DNA from: Methylobacterium sp. Leaf117
GTDB taxonomy: Bacteria; Pseudomonadota; Alphaproteobacteria; Rhizobiales; Beijerinckiaceae
DNA: 64,000 nt
Reading direction: 5' to 3'
Assembly (NCBI RefSeq): GCF_001422985.1
Contig: NZ_LMNL01000012.1
Location: 127,096 to 191,095 of the forward strand
The stretch's first letter is position 1. Every line of letters begins with the position of its first letter. Below are positions 35,421 through 43,616 of this stretch, piece after piece. The notes under the pieces are model-generated. The model ran no database searches. It had not been told where the DNA came from and worked only from the letters and a program-made list of their open reading frames with translations. The position numbers and the translations under genes were made by a program.

Positions 35421-36245
35421 ATGACGGATAAGGTCCTCGCGGCGTCGGCGGAACCCTCGCCCGACACCCTCCTCAAGCAGGCGATCCTCGGCGCCCGCGC
35501 CACGGCCGAGCGCGCCGCCCGGCCCGTGGATACGGCGCCCGCGGTCGCGGCCCGTCCGGCCTTCCGGTTCGAACCGCGCCTCGCCGTCCTGGCCGCCGTC
35601 GCCCTCGGTGCCGGGTCTCTCCTGGGCGCCGGTGCAATGAGCCTGACCGCCCCGCGCGGCAGCGATGGCGCCGAGGTCCTCGTCCAGATCCGCCATCAGA
35701 TGGACGCCGCTCGGACCGAATCGGACCGGCAGATCGAACGGCTGTCAAAAAGCCTGGCTCAGCTTCAGGAGGGCGCCGAGGCGGCGCGCTCGGAGGCGAA
35801 GACCCGGCACGCCAACCTCGCGGAGCGGCTCGGCCGCGCCGAGCAGAACATCACCGGGAAACTCGCCGCCACCGGTGATCGTCTCGAGCAGGCCGAGAAG
35901 GATCAGAGCGCCCGCCTCGCCGCCCTGACGATCCAGATCGAGAAACGCGCGGCGATGCCGATTCCGGGTCCGGCCCCCGCACCCCAGGCCGCCAAGGCCG
36001 CCGCAGCGGAGCCGACCGAGACCGGCACGATTCCGGACAAGCCGAAGCCGTCACCGACCGAGAACTGGGCCGTGCGCGAAGTCTATGACGGGGTGGCCGT
36101 GCTGGAAGACCGTAAGCGCCGTCTGGTCGAGGTCGGACCGGGCGACACCGTGCCGGGTGTCGGCCGGATCGAGGCCATCGAACGGCGCGGCAAGACCTGG
36201 GTGGTGGTGACGAAGCAAGGCACCATCACGCCTCAGACGTGGTGA
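35421..36245 (+). CDS. Membrane-anchored coiled-coil protein, unknown function
   Basis: 274 residues. Order: cytoplasmic N-terminus of about 50 residues, one membrane helix (LAVLAAVALGAGSLLGAGAMS), a long coiled coil (about 80-175, heptads of Ala/Leu with Glu/Arg/Gln), a Pro/Ala linker and a small C-terminal domain (about 215-274; WAVREVYDGVAVLEDRKRRL and VVTKQGTITPQ). The last part resembles SH3-like or pilus-assembly PilP-type beta domains, but no family is assigned. AGGA lies ten bases before ATG 35421. It is probably expressed separately from the M3 peptidase. Confidence 0.75.
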   Translation: MTDKVLAASAEPSPDTLLKQAILGARATAERAARPVDTAPAVAARPAFRFEPRLAVLAAVALGAGSLLGAGAMSLTAPRGSDGAEVLVQIRHQMDAARTESDRQIERLSKSLAQLQEGAEAARSEAKTRHANLAERLGRAEQNITGKLAATGDRLEQAEKDQSARLAALTIQIEKRAAMPIPGPAPAPQAAKAAAAEPTETGTIPDKPKPSPTENWAVREVYDGVAVLEDRKRRLVEVGPGDTVPGVGRIEAIERRGKTWVVVTKQGTITPQTW

Positions 36246-36291
36246 GGCCCGATCGGCATCCTGTCCGTCGGCACCAATGACGGACCCGCGC

Positions 36292-36507
36292 TCAGGACGC
36301 GTGGGTCTCGATCTCGGCTTCGGCGCTGCGCACCGGGAATCGCGGCTCGACGGTGAGCGGATCGGCGATCATCGAACCGCGCGCGGCGCGATTGCGGCCA
36401 TGCGTCAGGGCTCGGGTCTGGGCCTCGGCAGAGGGATGCAGAATGGCCGAGAGGAAGGCGAAGCCTTCGAAATCGGAGTCGAGATTCTTGGCTTCGAACA
36501 CTGGCAT
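36292..36507 (-). CDS. Small hypothetical protein, 71 residues
   Basis: The product begins MPVFEAKNLDSDFEGFAFLS; it is polar, with no membrane segment or known family. Support is modest: it is an open frame with a plausible start and an EcfG-like promoter candidate 69 bases upstream, and neighbouring sequence has no competing gene. Confidence 0.45.
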   Translation of the reverse strand: MPVFEAKNLDSDFEGFAFLSAILHPSAEAQTRALTHGRNRAARGSMIADPLTVEPRFPVRSAEAEIETHAS

Positions 36508-36575
36508 GGCGGTCACCGGACCTAAGGCCCTGCATGGCTCCCGAAAGGAAGCTGCAGACCCCGTCATTGGCAGAT

Positions 36576-36600
36576 AATGGGGACATCGGCAATAAGTTCC
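36576..36600 (-). promoter_or_regulatory. Candidate EcfG-type promoter before the small gene at 36292-36507
   Basis: On the minus strand GGAAC occupies 36600-36596, followed by 18 bases and TT at 36577-36576 (CATT instead of CGTT). This fits GGAAC-N18/19-TT, one mismatch from the preferred -10 element. Confidence 0.35.
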
Positions 36601-36687
36601 GAAACCCATCGATTATTTACCGTTAATTCACCTCTGCACCTTGCCGAAGATGAAGGCGGTGCGGCAGCGCACCCATTACAGTGTTCG

Positions 36688-37564
36688 CTAGTTTTCGAAG
36701 ATTTCGCCCGGACGACCGGCCACGTCGGTTTCGACGGCGAAGAGATGCCCCGCCATCGGGTCGATCGTGGCGTCGCGCCCACGCAGAGCGGTGGTGATGA
36801 ACAGCGTCGTCAGGTCGGACCCGCCGAACGCGCATTTGGTCACGAGGGCGGTGGGAACCGGCAGGACTCGCTCGATGCGGCCATTGGGATCGTACCGGGT
36901 GATGCGCGATCCGCCGTAATGGCAGACCCAGAGATGGCCGGATGCGTCCACGGTCAATCCGTCAGGCTTGCCCCATCCCGATTCGAACGCCGCGAACGGG
37001 CGGGGCGGGCCGATCCGGCCCTCGTCCCAGGTGTGGACACGGATCAGCCCTCCCGCGGTATCGGCCGTGTAGATGCGCGCGCCGTCCGGCGTCACCACCG
37101 GCCCGTTCGACACCGTCACGGAACCCCCGAAGGCTTCGAGCCGGCCCGCATGCCATCGGTGAAACGTGCCGGTCGGCTTCTCCTCCGTCGTCCATGGTGC
37201 TGAAGTAGAGGGCACCGTCGGGACCGACATGGCCGCTGTTGAGGCGATTGCCCGCGTGATGGTCGTCGGGGCGCACCAGCACCTCGCGCCGGCCGCTTTC
37301 CAGGTGAAGCCGCGCCACACCGGACTTGAAGCCCGCGAGCAACGTATCGGGATCCGCCGTGAGCAGGGCGAAACCGAGTTTCTCCGGCTGCGGATGATGG
37401 TGCGTCGCGCCGGTCTCGGGATGGTAGCGCCAGATCGCGGGGTCCTCGACATCGACCCAGATCAGCATGCCGGACCGGGCATCCCAGGTCGCTTCCTCGC
37501 CAAGTTCACAGCGGCAGGCCACCGCCACACCGGGAGTGTGCGGGTGGAGGCGGGGTGTCGTCAT
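36688..37564 (-). pseudogene. SMP-30/gluconolaconase-family protein, broken by a one-base frameshift
   Basis: Two adjacent minus-strand reading frames together give one SMP-30/gluconolactonase/LRE protein of about 291 residues. The N-terminal part (from ATG 37564; CELGEEATWDARSGMLIWVD, HHAGNRLNSGHVGPDGALYF) is in one frame up to STMDD. The C-terminal part (EEKPTGTFHRW, VSNGPVVTPDGARIYTADT, WGKPDGLTVDASGHLWVC) is in the next. Removing one G of the GG pair at 37185-37186 restores STMDDEEKPTG, the family consensus. The gene is otherwise intact, so either a recent inactivating insertion or a sequencing error is likely. Intact relatives hydrolyse sugar lactones with a divalent metal. Confidence 0.85.
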
Positions 37565-37639
37565 CGTGTCGGGCTCCAGGCAGGGCGGGCGGTGTGTCGG
37601 GCGGTATGAGGCGGTGACGGGATCATCGCCGGAAGACGG

Positions 37640-38539
37640 TCAGGCCGTATCCTCCCGCAGCAGCTCCGTATTGACCGCGAAGGCCGCCATGGCACCCTCG
37701 GCGGCGGCGACCACGGCAAACTGCACCCGCCGGGAGGCATCGCCGGCCACGAACAGGCCGGGCACGTTGGTGGTCTCGTACTCGCCCGTGGGAACGACGC
37801 CCTTATGCGTCAGGTCGCACCCGAGCTGCGTGATCAGGTCGGAGGGTTCGCACGGCATCGGCATCAGGAAAACCGCGTGGCAGGGCAGGGTCGCACCGTC
37901 CGCGAAGACGAGGCGTTGCGGCTGCCGGCCGTCCCCGTCCAGGCGCCGGATCGCAGTCTCGACGATGCGAATATCATGCCGCCCCAGGCGCTCACGGTCC
38001 GGGTCCGAGAGAGGCGTCGCGTGGGCATCGGTGCAGAGGGTCACGTCCCGGCTCCACGCGGTGAGTTCCAGCGCCATGCCCCTGGCGGCCTCACCGTGGG
38101 CGTAGGCCGCGAGGGGGCGATCGCGGTTCTCATATCCATCGCAATAGGGGCAGGAATGGACGCCGTGACCCCAATAGGTGTCGAAGCCCTCGACGGAGGG
38201 CAGGGCCTGGTGCAGGCCCGTGGCGAGGATCAGCTTGCGCGTCGTCTCCCGGCGTCCGTCGGCGAGTTCGACCGAAAAACCCTCGTCCCCACGGCGTGCC
38301 CCGGTGACGGCGACCGCACGGTGCTCGACATTCGGATACCGGGCGAGGTCTTCCCGTGCCTGCGCCCGCAGATCCAGGGGCGGCGTTCCATCCCGGGTGA
38401 ACACGCCCCAGGTGCGGGGCGAGACCGCGTTGCGGGGCTCACCGGCGTCGCAGAGCAGCACATCGCGGCGGCAGCGGCCGAGGATGAGGGCTGCATTCAG
38501 CCCGGCAGGGCCGCCGCCGACGATGATGACGTCGTGCAT
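37640..38539 (-). CDS. NAD(P)/FAD-dependent oxidoreductase, thioredoxin-reductase-like
   Basis: 299 residues. FAD-binding DVIIVGGGPAGLNAALILGR at the start, the ATGLHQALP segment, a CPYCDG redox-active disulfide in the position of thioredoxin reductase, and the second FAD motif GLFVAGDASR near the C-terminus. The internal NAD(P)-binding motif is degenerate (AAYAHGEAARGMALEL instead of GxGxxA/G), so pyridine nucleotide use is uncertain. Members of this subgroup may reduce thioredoxin-like or bacillithiol-like partners. It is a single gene, minus strand, 76 bases before the broken SMP-30 gene. Confidence 0.87.
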   Translation of the reverse strand: MHDVIIVGGGPAGLNAALILGRCRRDVLLCDAGEPRNAVSPRTWGVFTRDGTPPLDLRAQAREDLARYPNVEHRAVAVTGARRGDEGFSVELADGRRETTRKLILATGLHQALPSVEGFDTYWGHGVHSCPYCDGYENRDRPLAAYAHGEAARGMALELTAWSRDVTLCTDAHATPLSDPDRERLGRHDIRIVETAIRRLDGDGRQPQRLVFADGATLPCHAVFLMPMPCEPSDLITQLGCDLTHKGVVPTGEYETTNVPGLFVAGDASRRVQFAVVAAAEGAMAAFAVNTELLREDTA

Positions 38540-38653
38540 GTGGTGTCGCTCCCCGATGTGAACTCACATCCGGTCAACGATTTGTGCTGCATCCCTGTTC
38601 GTTCGGCGGCCGCAAGTGCCGGGAAACCGTTCCGCGCCACCGACGCCGGATAG

Positions 38654-38675
38654 AAAAAAGGGCGCTCGCGCGCCC
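38654..38675 (-). terminator. Rho-independent terminator of grxD
   Basis: A 6-bp GC stem (38660-38665 with 38670-38675), a TCGC loop, and six T residues on the minus strand after the hairpin (A-run at 38654-38659). It lies 33 bases past the grxD stop and probably closes the purL-bolA-DUF29-grxD unit. Confidence 0.85.
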
Positions 38676-38708
38676 TCGTTCCGGTCGGTCAACCGAGAGG
38701 AGTCCGGC

Positions 38709-39050
38709 TCAGGCGGCCGTCGGGGCCTTCACGGGAATGCCCTTCTCGGCCAGGAACTGCTGCAGCTCGCCCGACTGGAACATCTCGCGGGTGATATCGC
38801 AGCCGCCGACGAACTCGCCCTTCACGTAGATCTGCGGAATGGTCGGCCAGTTCGAGAAGGCCTTGATGCCATCGCGGACCGCCATGTCGTCGAGGACGTT
38901 CACGCCCTTGAACGGCACTTCCAGGTAATTAAGGATCTGCACGACCTGGCCGGAGAAGCCGCACATCGGAAACTGGGGGGTGCCCTTCATGAACACGACC
39001 ACGTCCTGGGACTTGATCTCGTTCTCGATCGTGGTGTTCGCGTCGCTCAT
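38709..39050 (-). CDS. grxD: Monothiol glutaredoxin, Grx4/GrxD family
   Basis: 113 residues. The CGFS active site ([14 protein letters not shown]) and [26 protein letters not shown] segments identify the monothiol CGFS glutaredoxins. They bind a [2Fe-2S] cluster as a glutathione-ligated dimer and pair with BolA proteins in iron-sulfur trafficking. bolA lies 590 bases upstream in the same orientation, with a DUF29 gene between them. Confidence 0.96.
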   Translation of the reverse strand: MSDANTTIENEIKSQDVVVFMKGTPQFPMCGFSGQVVQILNYLEVPFKGVNVLDDMAVRDGIKAFSNWPTIPQIYVKGEFVGGCDITREMFQSGELQQFLAEKGIPVKAPTAA

Positions 39051-39093
39051 GGGAAACCTCGTTGTCTTGGATTGCGTGTCGTATCGGCTGAGT

Positions 39094-39603
39094 TCAGGAT
39101 TTTGAGGCGGATTTCAAGATCGTCGACTCCGCGATTGTGCGCAAAGCGGCATCCACATCGAACGGCGTGACGAGGAGTTCATCCGGCCCCAGCGGATATC
39201 GGGGCGGCAGATGGGGGAGAAGACTGTCGCCGTAGGTCGTCAGTCCGAGTCTCGCCTGCGCCTGAGCCAGGGTCCAGATCTTGTCCCAGTCCAGGCGCTG
39301 GCGCATCGACCGCTCGTAGCGGGTGGTCGCGGCGATCTGAAACGTCCCAGCCTCGTTGCGCCAATGCTCGACCACGAGGGTATCGGGGGCGGACAGGCGC
39401 TTGAGCAGATGCCCGAGTGTCTGGGCAAGCAGGCTTTCCACGGCCTGGATCTGAGACCGCCCCACGCTCTCGATCTCCGCGGCGACGTTCTCCCAATCCA
39501 GGATGTTCGACAGGTCCGGCCGGCGCGCGAGTTCACGCAGGGTCGAGGCCTGCAGCTCGGCCCAGGTCACGATGTCGTCGTCGTAGAGGCTCGGCTGGTC
39601 CAT
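39094..39603 (-). CDS. DUF29 family protein
   Basis: 169 residues, cytoplasmic, mostly helical. The DUF29 pattern is visible: [43 protein letters not shown], and later helical segments. DUF29 proteins have no known activity and are common in cyanobacteria and alphaproteobacteria, often in several copies and in mobile positions. Its place between bolA and grxD interrupts an otherwise conserved pair. The product begins MDQPSLYDD at 39603. Confidence 0.85.
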   Translation of the reverse strand: MDQPSLYDDDIVTWAELQASTLRELARRPDLSNILDWENVAAEIESVGRSQIQAVESLLAQTLGHLLKRLSAPDTLVVEHWRNEAGTFQIAATTRYERSMRQRLDWDKIWTLAQAQARLGLTTYGDSLLPHLPPRYPLGPDELLVTPFDVDAALRTIAESTILKSASKS

Positions 39604-39639
39604 TCGGCTGGTCCATGCAGTCCGCCGCCGGCGGAGACC

Positions 39640-39876
39640 TCAATCCTGCGGGACGCCGGTGGTCAGCGCAAGGGCGTGAAGCACGCCGCCCATGCGCCCC
39701 TGGAGCGCGCCGTAGACCATCTGGTGCTGGACGACGCGGGTCTTCCCCTTGAAGGCCGCGGACAGGACCGTGGCGGCATAGTGGTCGCCGTCCCCGGCCA
39801 GATCCTTGATCTCGATCCGGGCGTCGGGCAGCGCCTCGCGGATCATCGCCTCGATCTCGCGCGCATCCATCGGCAT
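39640..39876 (-). CDS. bolA: BolA family protein
   Basis: 78 residues, the size of the short IbaG/Fra2-type BolA proteins. The conserved stretch GDGDHYAATVLSAAFKGKTRVVQHQMVYGAL includes the cluster-ligand His region and the class-II KH-like fold. Works with monothiol glutaredoxin as a [2Fe-2S] heterodimer. It follows purL by 33 bases, as in many alphaproteobacteria. Confidence 0.93.
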   Translation of the reverse strand: MPMDAREIEAMIREALPDARIEIKDLAGDGDHYAATVLSAAFKGKTRVVQHQMVYGALQGRMGGVLHALALTTGVPQD

Positions 39877-39909
39877 CGGGTTGGCTCCTGACGATCGGAA
39901 TAAGGGGCT

Positions 39910-42135
39910 TCAGGCGGGAACGCCGGCCGGCTGGCTCGCCATATAGGCCGGCAGCCAGCCCTCGTGGGTTTCCCGAAGGTCGGCCACCGATATGGTCTCG
40001 CCGTGCGGCAGGGTCAAATGGTCGGTCCCGGTGACGCCGACGACGGCGGCGGGAACGCCTTGCGCCGAGGCGCTGTAGAGAAGGTCCGGGGCGGTCTCGG
40101 GATCGACCGCCAGGAGATAGCGGGCCTGATCCTCGCCGAAGAGGTAGGCGTGGGACGGCATGCCCGGCGGGACCTGAGGCAGAGCAGCGCCGATGCCGCC
40201 GGCCATCGCCATCTCGGCCAGCGCCACGGCGAGGCCGCCATCGGAGAGATCGTGGACGGTGTCGACCAGACCTGCGGTGATCAGTCCGCGCACGAAGTCG
40301 CCATTGCGGCGCTCGACCGCGAGATCGACGGGCGGCGGAGCCCCTTCCTCGCGGCCGGCGATGACCGAGAGATAGACCGACTGACCGAGCCAGCCGGCGG
40401 TCTCGCCGATCAGCACCAGGACGTCGCCGGCGCGCTTGAGGTCGATCGTAGCGTGGCGGGTCACGTCGTCCAGCACACCGACGCCGCCGATGGTGGGGGT
40501 GGGCAGGATGCCGACGCCGTTGGTCTCGTTGTAGAGCGAGACGTTGCCCGAGACGACGGGGAAGTCGAGCGCCTTGCAGGCCTCGCCGATGCCCTTGAGA
40601 CAACCGACGAGTTGGCCCATCACCTCGGGCTTCTCCGGGTTGCCGAAGTTCAGGTTGTCGGTGATGGCGAGCGGGCGTCCGCCGACCGCCGTGATATTGC
40701 GCCACGCTTCCGCCACGGCCTGCTTGCCGCCCTCGACCGGATCGGCCTCGCAATAGCGCGGGGTCACGTCGGCGGTCATGGCGAGCCCGCGCGGGCCGTC
40801 CTCGACCCGCACGATGGCGGCATCGCCGCCCGGCTTCTGCACCGTGTTGCCGCCGATGAAATGGTCGTACTGCTCGTAGACCCAGCGCTTAGAGGACAGG
40901 TCGGGCGAGCCGACGAGGCGCTTCAGGGCCTCGGCGCTGCCAACCGTCTCGGGCACGTCGGCGGCGGCGATCACCGGCTGGTGCGTGTTGGCGATGTGCG
41001 GCCGGTCGTAGAGCGGCGCCTCGTCGCCGAGTTCCTTGATCGGCAGGTCAGCCATCACGACGCCGTCATGCTTGACGACGAAGCGGAGCGTATCGGTGGT
41101 GTGGCCGATGATCGCGAAATCGAGGCCCCACTTCACGAAGATCGCTTCGGCCTCCGCTTCCATACCGGGCTTCAGAACCATGAGCATGCGCTCCTGGCTC
41201 TCGGACAGCATCATCTCGTAGGCGCTCATTCCGGTCTCGCGAGCCGGCACCTTCTCGATGTGGAGTTCGACGCCGAGATCGCCCTTGGCGCCCATCTCGA
41301 CGGCCGAGCAGGTCAGGCCGGCCGCGCCCATGTCCTGGATCGCGATGACGGCGCCCGAGGCCATCAGCTCGAGGCAGGCTTCCAGCAGCAACTTCTCGGC
41401 GAAGGGGTCGCCGACCTGCACGGTCGGGCGCTTCGCCTCGGAGGCGTCGTCGAATTCGGCGGACGCCATGGTGGCGCCGTGGATGCCGTCGCGACCGGTC
41501 TTCGAGCCGAGATAGACGATCGGATTCCCGACGCCGGTGGCGGCCGCGTAGAAGATCGCATCGGTGCGGGCGAGGCCCACCGCCATGGCGTTGACGAGGA
41601 TGTTGCCGTCGTAGCGCGGATGGAAGCCCATGGCGCCGCCGACCGTGGGCACGCCGAAGGAATTGCCGTAGCCGCCGATGCCCGCGACCACCCCTGAGAC
41701 GAGGTGGCGGGTGCGCGGATGGTCGGGCGAGCCGAAGCGCAGGGCGTTGAGGGCCGCGATCGGGCGCGCGCCCATGGTGAACACGTCGCGAAGAATGCCG
41801 CCGACGCCGGTCGTCGCGCCCTGGTAGGGCTCGATGAAGCTCGGGTGGTTGTGGCTCTCCATCTTGAAGACGCAGGCGAGGCCGTCGCCGATATCGATGA
41901 CGCCGGCATTCTCGCCGGGCCCCTGGATCACCCAGGGGGCCGAGGTCGGCAGGCCGCGCAGATGCTTGCGGGAGGATTTGTAGGAGCAGTGCTCGTTCCA
42001 CATGGCCGAGACGATGCCGAGCTCGGTCAGGGTCGGGTCGCGCCCGATCAGGCCGCGGAAACGCGCGTACTCGTCCGGCGTCAGGCCGTGCTGGCGGACC
42101 AGTTCGGGGGTGATCGGAACATCGTTGCGGAACAT
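39910..42135 (-). CDS. purL: Phosphoribosylformylglycinamidine synthase subunit PurL
   Basis: 741 residues, full length for the small-type PurL that works with separate PurQ and PurS. It makes FGAM from FGAR, ATP and ammonia in purine synthesis. Landmarks: [75 protein letters not shown] and [15 protein letters not shown]. It is the first gene of a unit that continues with bolA. The start is ATG 42135. Confidence 0.97.
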   Translation of the reverse strand: MFRNDVPITPELVRQHGLTPDEYARFRGLIGRDPTLTELGIVSAMWNEHCSYKSSRKHLRGLPTSAPWVIQGPGENAGVIDIGDGLACVFKMESHNHPSFIEPYQGATTGVGGILRDVFTMGARPIAALNALRFGSPDHPRTRHLVSGVVAGIGGYGNSFGVPTVGGAMGFHPRYDGNILVNAMAVGLARTDAIFYAAATGVGNPIVYLGSKTGRDGIHGATMASAEFDDASEAKRPTVQVGDPFAEKLLLEACLELMASGAVIAIQDMGAAGLTCSAVEMGAKGDLGVELHIEKVPARETGMSAYEMMLSESQERMLMVLKPGMEAEAEAIFVKWGLDFAIIGHTTDTLRFVVKHDGVVMADLPIKELGDEAPLYDRPHIANTHQPVIAAADVPETVGSAEALKRLVGSPDLSSKRWVYEQYDHFIGGNTVQKPGGDAAIVRVEDGPRGLAMTADVTPRYCEADPVEGGKQAVAEAWRNITAVGGRPLAITDNLNFGNPEKPEVMGQLVGCLKGIGEACKALDFPVVSGNVSLYNETNGVGILPTPTIGGVGVLDDVTRHATIDLKRAGDVLVLIGETAGWLGQSVYLSVIAGREEGAPPPVDLAVERRNGDFVRGLITAGLVDTVHDLSDGGLAVALAEMAMAGGIGAALPQVPPGMPSHAYLFGEDQARYLLAVDPETAPDLLYSASAQGVPAAVVGVTGTDHLTLPHGETISVADLRETHEGWLPAYMASQPAGVPA

Positions 42136-42244
42136 GCGACCCTCTCGGCACGGCCCCCGTCCGGGTCCGGCCGTGCGTCACGGCTCTAAAGCGGAACGCC
42201 GCGCCCTGGCAACATGTGATCGCGGATCGAGCCGGTCCGAACCC

Positions 42245-43492
42245 CTAATCGGGGTCGGTTTCAGGGACCGCGCACCCCTTGGGTTGCTCCGTCACGTTGC
42301 GCCAGCGCCGGATCAGGCCGTGGACCGGCTCTGGCCCGGCCACGAAGACGATGTAGTCGAACGCCTCCGGGTCGCGGCTCGACATCAGCAGCTGGAAGTG
42401 CATGCGGAACAGGTTCCACTTGCGCCGCGCGATGATGCGCGGCTCGATCAGGTCCTCGATGCGGACATGGATCTCGACCGGGCGATGGGCAAGGGGCGCC
42501 GGCAGCTTCGAGGCGCTGAGAGGATTGCGCTTGTGCACCGAGAGCCAGTCCCACTTCGCCCGCACGTCGAGCCAGACGATGGCCTCCGAAGCCGCCACGC
42601 GGGCGAGGGCGGCACGGGTCTCGATGGCGCGCGGATCGAGGGTGATCCACGGGATGACGCTGCCGATGCTCACGAACGACACCGGTGTCCCGCGCCGGCC
42701 GAACTCCGGATCCCGGGTCAGGACCCGGTCCAGGGCTTCGAGACCGAGGAAGCTGGAGGAGGAATGGCCGATCACCACGATCTCGGAGGCGCGGCCCTCG
42801 GCCCCCCGGATGATGTCGGCGAAGGCGTCCAAGCGGTGTCGCATCCGGGTGTCGGCGCCGCTGGCATGGTCGTGCGTGAAGGCGGTGTCGTCGACGAGAT
42901 GGGCCACGTAGAACGGCTTGCCGCGCGTCACCCGCATCAGCACGGCCAGAATGCCGTAGGCCAGGGGGGGCACGGCCAGGAGGACCCAAGGCCGGGCATC
43001 GACCGGTGCCAGCGCCGCCAGTCCGGCCGCCACCGCGAGGCTGAGGACGACGAGGAAGAGATAGATGAAGTGGACGCCGATGATCACGCGGGCGAAGCGC
43101 CGGGCTTCGCGCCGGAACGGCCGCAGGTAGCCGACCCGCAGCAGGCGGAGCCACAGCGCCGGGACCTCCCAGAGCCGCCGCCCGTTCGACCGGGGAAAGC
43201 GGGCGCGCACGATGTCGTCCCAGCGCAGCAGGGTGTATTGGGTCGGTGCGCCGTCGAGGGTCACGGTCCAGTCCAGGGCGAGGCCGTCCGACGTGCGCTC
43301 GGGGTCGCTCACCGTGATCGCCATGCTGCGGCGGACGGCGGCCAGCCGGCTTTCCCGCCGGAAGAGGCCCCAATAGGTCTCGGGCTCACGCGGGTCGAAG
43401 CCCGGCATGTAGAAGACCTGACGGGGTTGCGTCGCGGTCGGCTCGGACGGCTGGACGATGAGAGATCCCTCTGTCGGTTGATCCGGACGCAT
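42245..43492 (-). CDS. Membrane protein with alpha/beta-hydrolase-like motif, unknown function
   Basis: 415 residues. The N-terminal region (VFYMPGFDPREPETYWGLFRRE) recalls the entrance to an alpha/beta-hydrolase domain. Two adjacent membrane helices lie at about residues 138-185 (VIIGVHFIYLFLVVLSLAVA, VLLAVPPLAYGILAVLM). The C-terminal cytoplasmic part has a nucleophile-elbow-like VVIGHSSSSFLGLEAL, suggesting a serine hydrolase, but the other triad residues are not obvious. No named family is recognised. It is a single gene upstream of purL's start, minus strand. Confidence 0.7.
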   Translation of the reverse strand: MRPDQPTEGSLIVQPSEPTATQPRQVFYMPGFDPREPETYWGLFRRESRLAAVRRSMAITVSDPERTSDGLALDWTVTLDGAPTQYTLLRWDDIVRARFPRSNGRRLWEVPALWLRLLRVGYLRPFRREARRFARVIIGVHFIYLFLVVLSLAVAAGLAALAPVDARPWVLLAVPPLAYGILAVLMRVTRGKPFYVAHLVDDTAFTHDHASGADTRMRHRLDAFADIIRGAEGRASEIVVIGHSSSSFLGLEALDRVLTRDPEFGRRGTPVSFVSIGSVIPWITLDPRAIETRAALARVAASEAIVWLDVRAKWDWLSVHKRNPLSASKLPAPLAHRPVEIHVRIEDLIEPRIIARRKWNLFRMHFQLLMSSRDPEAFDYIVFVAGPEPVHGLIRRWRNVTEQPKGCAVPETDPD

Positions 43493-43616
43493 CAGGCCGT
43501 CGCACCCGGCATGTCGCCGCGGCTGGCTCCGGGATCGGTGCGATTCGCCGATCTCGGCCTCGGACCACCCCAGTCCCTACACGAGTCGCGACGAAACCAA
43601 CGAGTCCGAAAGCGCA

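Noticed and set aside
39964..41697. 577-codon plus-strand frame opposite purL
   Set aside because: Overlaps the conserved PurL gene completely and has no recognisable domain.
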